Shown here in pieces: positions 5,807-6,778 of a DNA stretch of 6,778 nt. Location of the stretch: the NCBI GenBank assembly GCA_964410215.1, contig CAYPHA010000131.1:1-6778 (forward strand). Direction: 5' to 3'. A program made the position numbers and the translations under genes. The number at the start of each line of letters is the position of its first letter. Positions within the stretch are counted from its first letter, which is position 1. Origin of the DNA: CAYPHA01 sp964410215 (GTDB lineage Bacteria; Calditrichota; Calditrichia; Calditrichales; CAYPHA01). Below the pieces are notes generated by a model that did no database searches, had not been told where the DNA came from, and worked only from the letters and a program-made list of their open reading frames with translations.

Positions 5807-5826
5807 GCGGACTCATATGTCCGCCT
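5805..5826. other. Hairpin seeding the 12-bp array
   Basis: AGGCGGAC (5805-5812), loop TCATAT, and GTCCGCCT (5819-5826) form a perfect 8-bp stem. The right arm is the first unit of the 12-bp array. The single left arm could instead pair with any of the downstream GTCCGCC copies, giving larger loops. Confidence 0.6.
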
Positions 5827-5899
5827 CCATGTCCGCCTCCATGTCCGCCTCTATGTCCGCCTCCATGTCCGCCTCATATGTCCGCCTCCATCTCCGCCC
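5819..5899. repeat. 12-bp tandem array GTCCGCCTCCAT
   Basis: Six units start at 5819, 5831, 5843, 5855, 5867 and 5880. Four are exact GTCCGCCTCCAT, one has CTAT, and one is 13 bases (GTCCGCCTCATAT). A partial CTCCGCCC ends the array at 5899. Any open frame through this stretch is an artefact of the repeat (Pro-Cys-Pro-rich), not a gene. Confidence 0.92.
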
Positions 5900-5906
5900 A
5901 ATCATA

Positions 5907-5942
5907 GCGATAATATTTTAAATTGACTTTAAAAATTATCGC
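5907..5942. promoter_or_regulatory. Long AT-rich palindrome upstream of the DUF4143 pseudogene
   Basis: GCGATAATATTTTAAA (5907-5922) and TTTAAAAATTATCGC (5928-5942) pair over 15 bp with one bulged base (A5915) around a 5-base loop, TTGAC. The loop supplies a -35-like TTGACT (5923-5928), and TAAATT (5945-5950) at 16-bp spacing is a weak -10, with the ATG at 5961. As at the intact DUF4143 gene, a TTGAC box lies within an AT-rich dyad and start of transcription would fall very close to the ATG. It is a candidate operator or cruciform; binding is inferred. Confidence 0.5.
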
Positions 5943-5960
5943 ATTAAATTGAAAATCAAT

Positions 5961-6665
5961 ATGCAAATATATCGTCATCTTTACAATAAACTGATCGCAC
6001 ATCTGGAAGCGAAAGAAATATCCCTGATTGTGGGTCCGCGTCAGACGAGTAAAATGGCCCTGCTGAAACTACTGCCCTGATTAACCGGCCAGAATGTAAA
6101 TTACTCCAAACTGGCATCACAATGTGGCATTTCTTTGCCCACATTGAAAAAATATTTATGGTATTCCGAAAAAACATTCATCATAAGATTAGTGACCCCG
6201 TTTCATACAAACTATACGAAGGAAATAACAAAATCACCGGTCGTCTATTTTACGGATTTAGGTTTGTGTAATTATGCAGCAGGAGCGTTTGGTGCGGTAA
6301 ACCAGCATGAAAGGGCAGGATTTGTATTCCAGAATTTTATGGCTAATGTACTGACAGAGCATTTGCGTGATTCTGGTTGGGATTTACACTACTGGCGGAC
6401 GGCCGATGGCGCTGAAGTGGATTTTGTAATACGGAAAAGCAATGAATCGGTTTTTCCCGTGGAAATAAAATATACCGCACTCAGGGAGAAAACGGTCAGG
6501 AAATCGATGCGGTCCTTCATAAAAAGATATAAACCGGATCGCGCATTTGTGGTCCATCTGGGATTTGAAGAAAGGATAAAAATCGATTCAACTGAAATTC
6601 ACTTCATCCCGTTCCATAAATTCATTGAGTTTGAATCTTTTAGCAAAGCGTTTTCAGATGAATAA
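5961..6665 (+). pseudogene. Decayed AAA_14 / DUF4143 ATPase
   Basis: From ATG 5961 the frame reads MQIYRHLYNKLIAHLEAKEI, then SLIVGPRQTSKMALLKLLP, and ends at TGA 6078-6080. Continuing in the same frame gives LTGQNVNYSKLASQCGIS (winged-helix region), PVVYFTDLGL (DUF4143 signature), and a C-terminal AEVDFV plus PVEIKY, to TAA 6663-6665. Compared with the intact gene at 79-1254, the join LP/stop/LTGQ skips from about residue 41 to about 203, so roughly 160 codons with Walker B and the rest of the ATPase domain are missing. The Walker A is also damaged: GPRQTSKM instead of GPRQ(S/T)GK(S/T). No good start codon precedes the second part (only a TTG at 6135, and an ATG far inside at 6339). The C-terminal nuclease-like residues remain intact, which suggests recent decay. 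The last bases overlap the start of yraN by 8. Confidence 0.88.
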
Positions 6666-6778
6666 GAAACCACGCACCCCTAAACAAAAACTCGGCACAA
6701 ACGGCGAAAAGGAAGCCGAATCTTTCCTGATCGCCAGAGGCTATCAGCCGGTGACCTGCAACTACCGCAGCAAACGAA
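6658..6778 (+). CDS. yraN: YraN / UPF0102 family protein, 5' part
   Basis: Only the first 40 codons are in the window; the gene runs off the right edge. MNKKPRTPKQ is followed by KLGTNGEKEAESFLIARGY and then CNYRSKR, matching the conserved start of the YraN/UPF0102 family (LG..GE..A..FL...GY.....NYR...GEIDLI). These are small proteins of about 115-130 residues with a PD-(D/E)XK nuclease-like fold; the cellular role is not firmly known. In many bacteria yraN follows rnhB; here its upstream neighbour is a dead DUF4143 gene, whose stop codon lies 5 bases inside yraN. No Shine-Dalgarno precedes the ATG. Confidence 0.85.
   Translation, partial: MNKKPRTPKQKLGTNGEKEAESFLIARGYQPVTCNYRSKR

Noticed and set aside
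5695..5907. Open frame of 70 codons over the 14-bp and 12-bp arrays
   Set aside because: The product is only repeat translation (CPPPCPP-like). It is open because the 12-mer is a multiple of three, and no family or start signal supports it.
6078..6080. Recoded TGA (selenocysteine or readthrough) in the second DUF4143 gene
   Set aside because: About 160 codons are missing at the same point and Walker A is also altered, so decay explains the stop better.

Overview
The window looks like the chromosome of a Gram-negative bacterium. It encodes a probable outer-membrane beta-barrel protein of the Wzi type with a signal peptide, and the start of a yraN gene, which is normally chromosomal housekeeping DNA. 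None of the six start codons examined has a recognisable Shine-Dalgarno sequence. Together with the Wzi-like protein this fits a Bacteroidetes/FCB-related or similar deep lineage, but the assignment is an inference and no marker gene settles it. All genes are on the + strand.

Layout: (1) 1-1254, a degenerate heptamer tract, an AT-rich promoter/operator, and an intact AAA_14/DUF4143 ATPase. (2) 1255-2920, a phased tract of about 12 degenerate 7-bp units, a TATAAT box, and a 497-aa Wzi-like barrel protein. The signal peptide of this protein is encoded by four perfect 7-bp repeats. (3) 2921-3151, a 15/16-bp tandem array ending in a hairpin, then a strong sigma70-like promoter. (4) 3152-4641, an AT-rich two-gene abiEi-abiEii type IV toxin-antitoxin/abortive-infection operon with an ATGA overlap. 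(5) 4679-5676, another heptamer tract abutting a GC-rich gene for a GT-A glycosyltransferase-like protein of unknown specificity. (6) 5677-5960, a hairpin, a 14-bp array, a second hairpin running into a 12-bp array, and a large AT-rich palindrome. (7) 5961-6665, a decayed second DUF4143 ATPase with a damaged Walker A, an in-frame TGA and about 160 missing codons. (8) 6658 to the end, the first 40 codons of yraN.

The genes do not form one pathway. The GC-rich Wzi-like and glycosyltransferase-like genes may be remnants of an envelope/polysaccharide neighbourhood interrupted by the AT-rich AbiE cassette. The two DUF4143 genes are separate accessory genes, one intact and one dead.

The most notable signals are repeats. 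The first is a coding heptanucleotide repeat, (CTTTTTT)4, in the signal sequence of a surface protein; gain or loss of one unit would cause premature termination, which is a candidate phase-variation switch. The second is a recurring family of phased degenerate heptamers before genes. The third is two arrays in which one arm of a hairpin is multiplied next to a single complementary arm.
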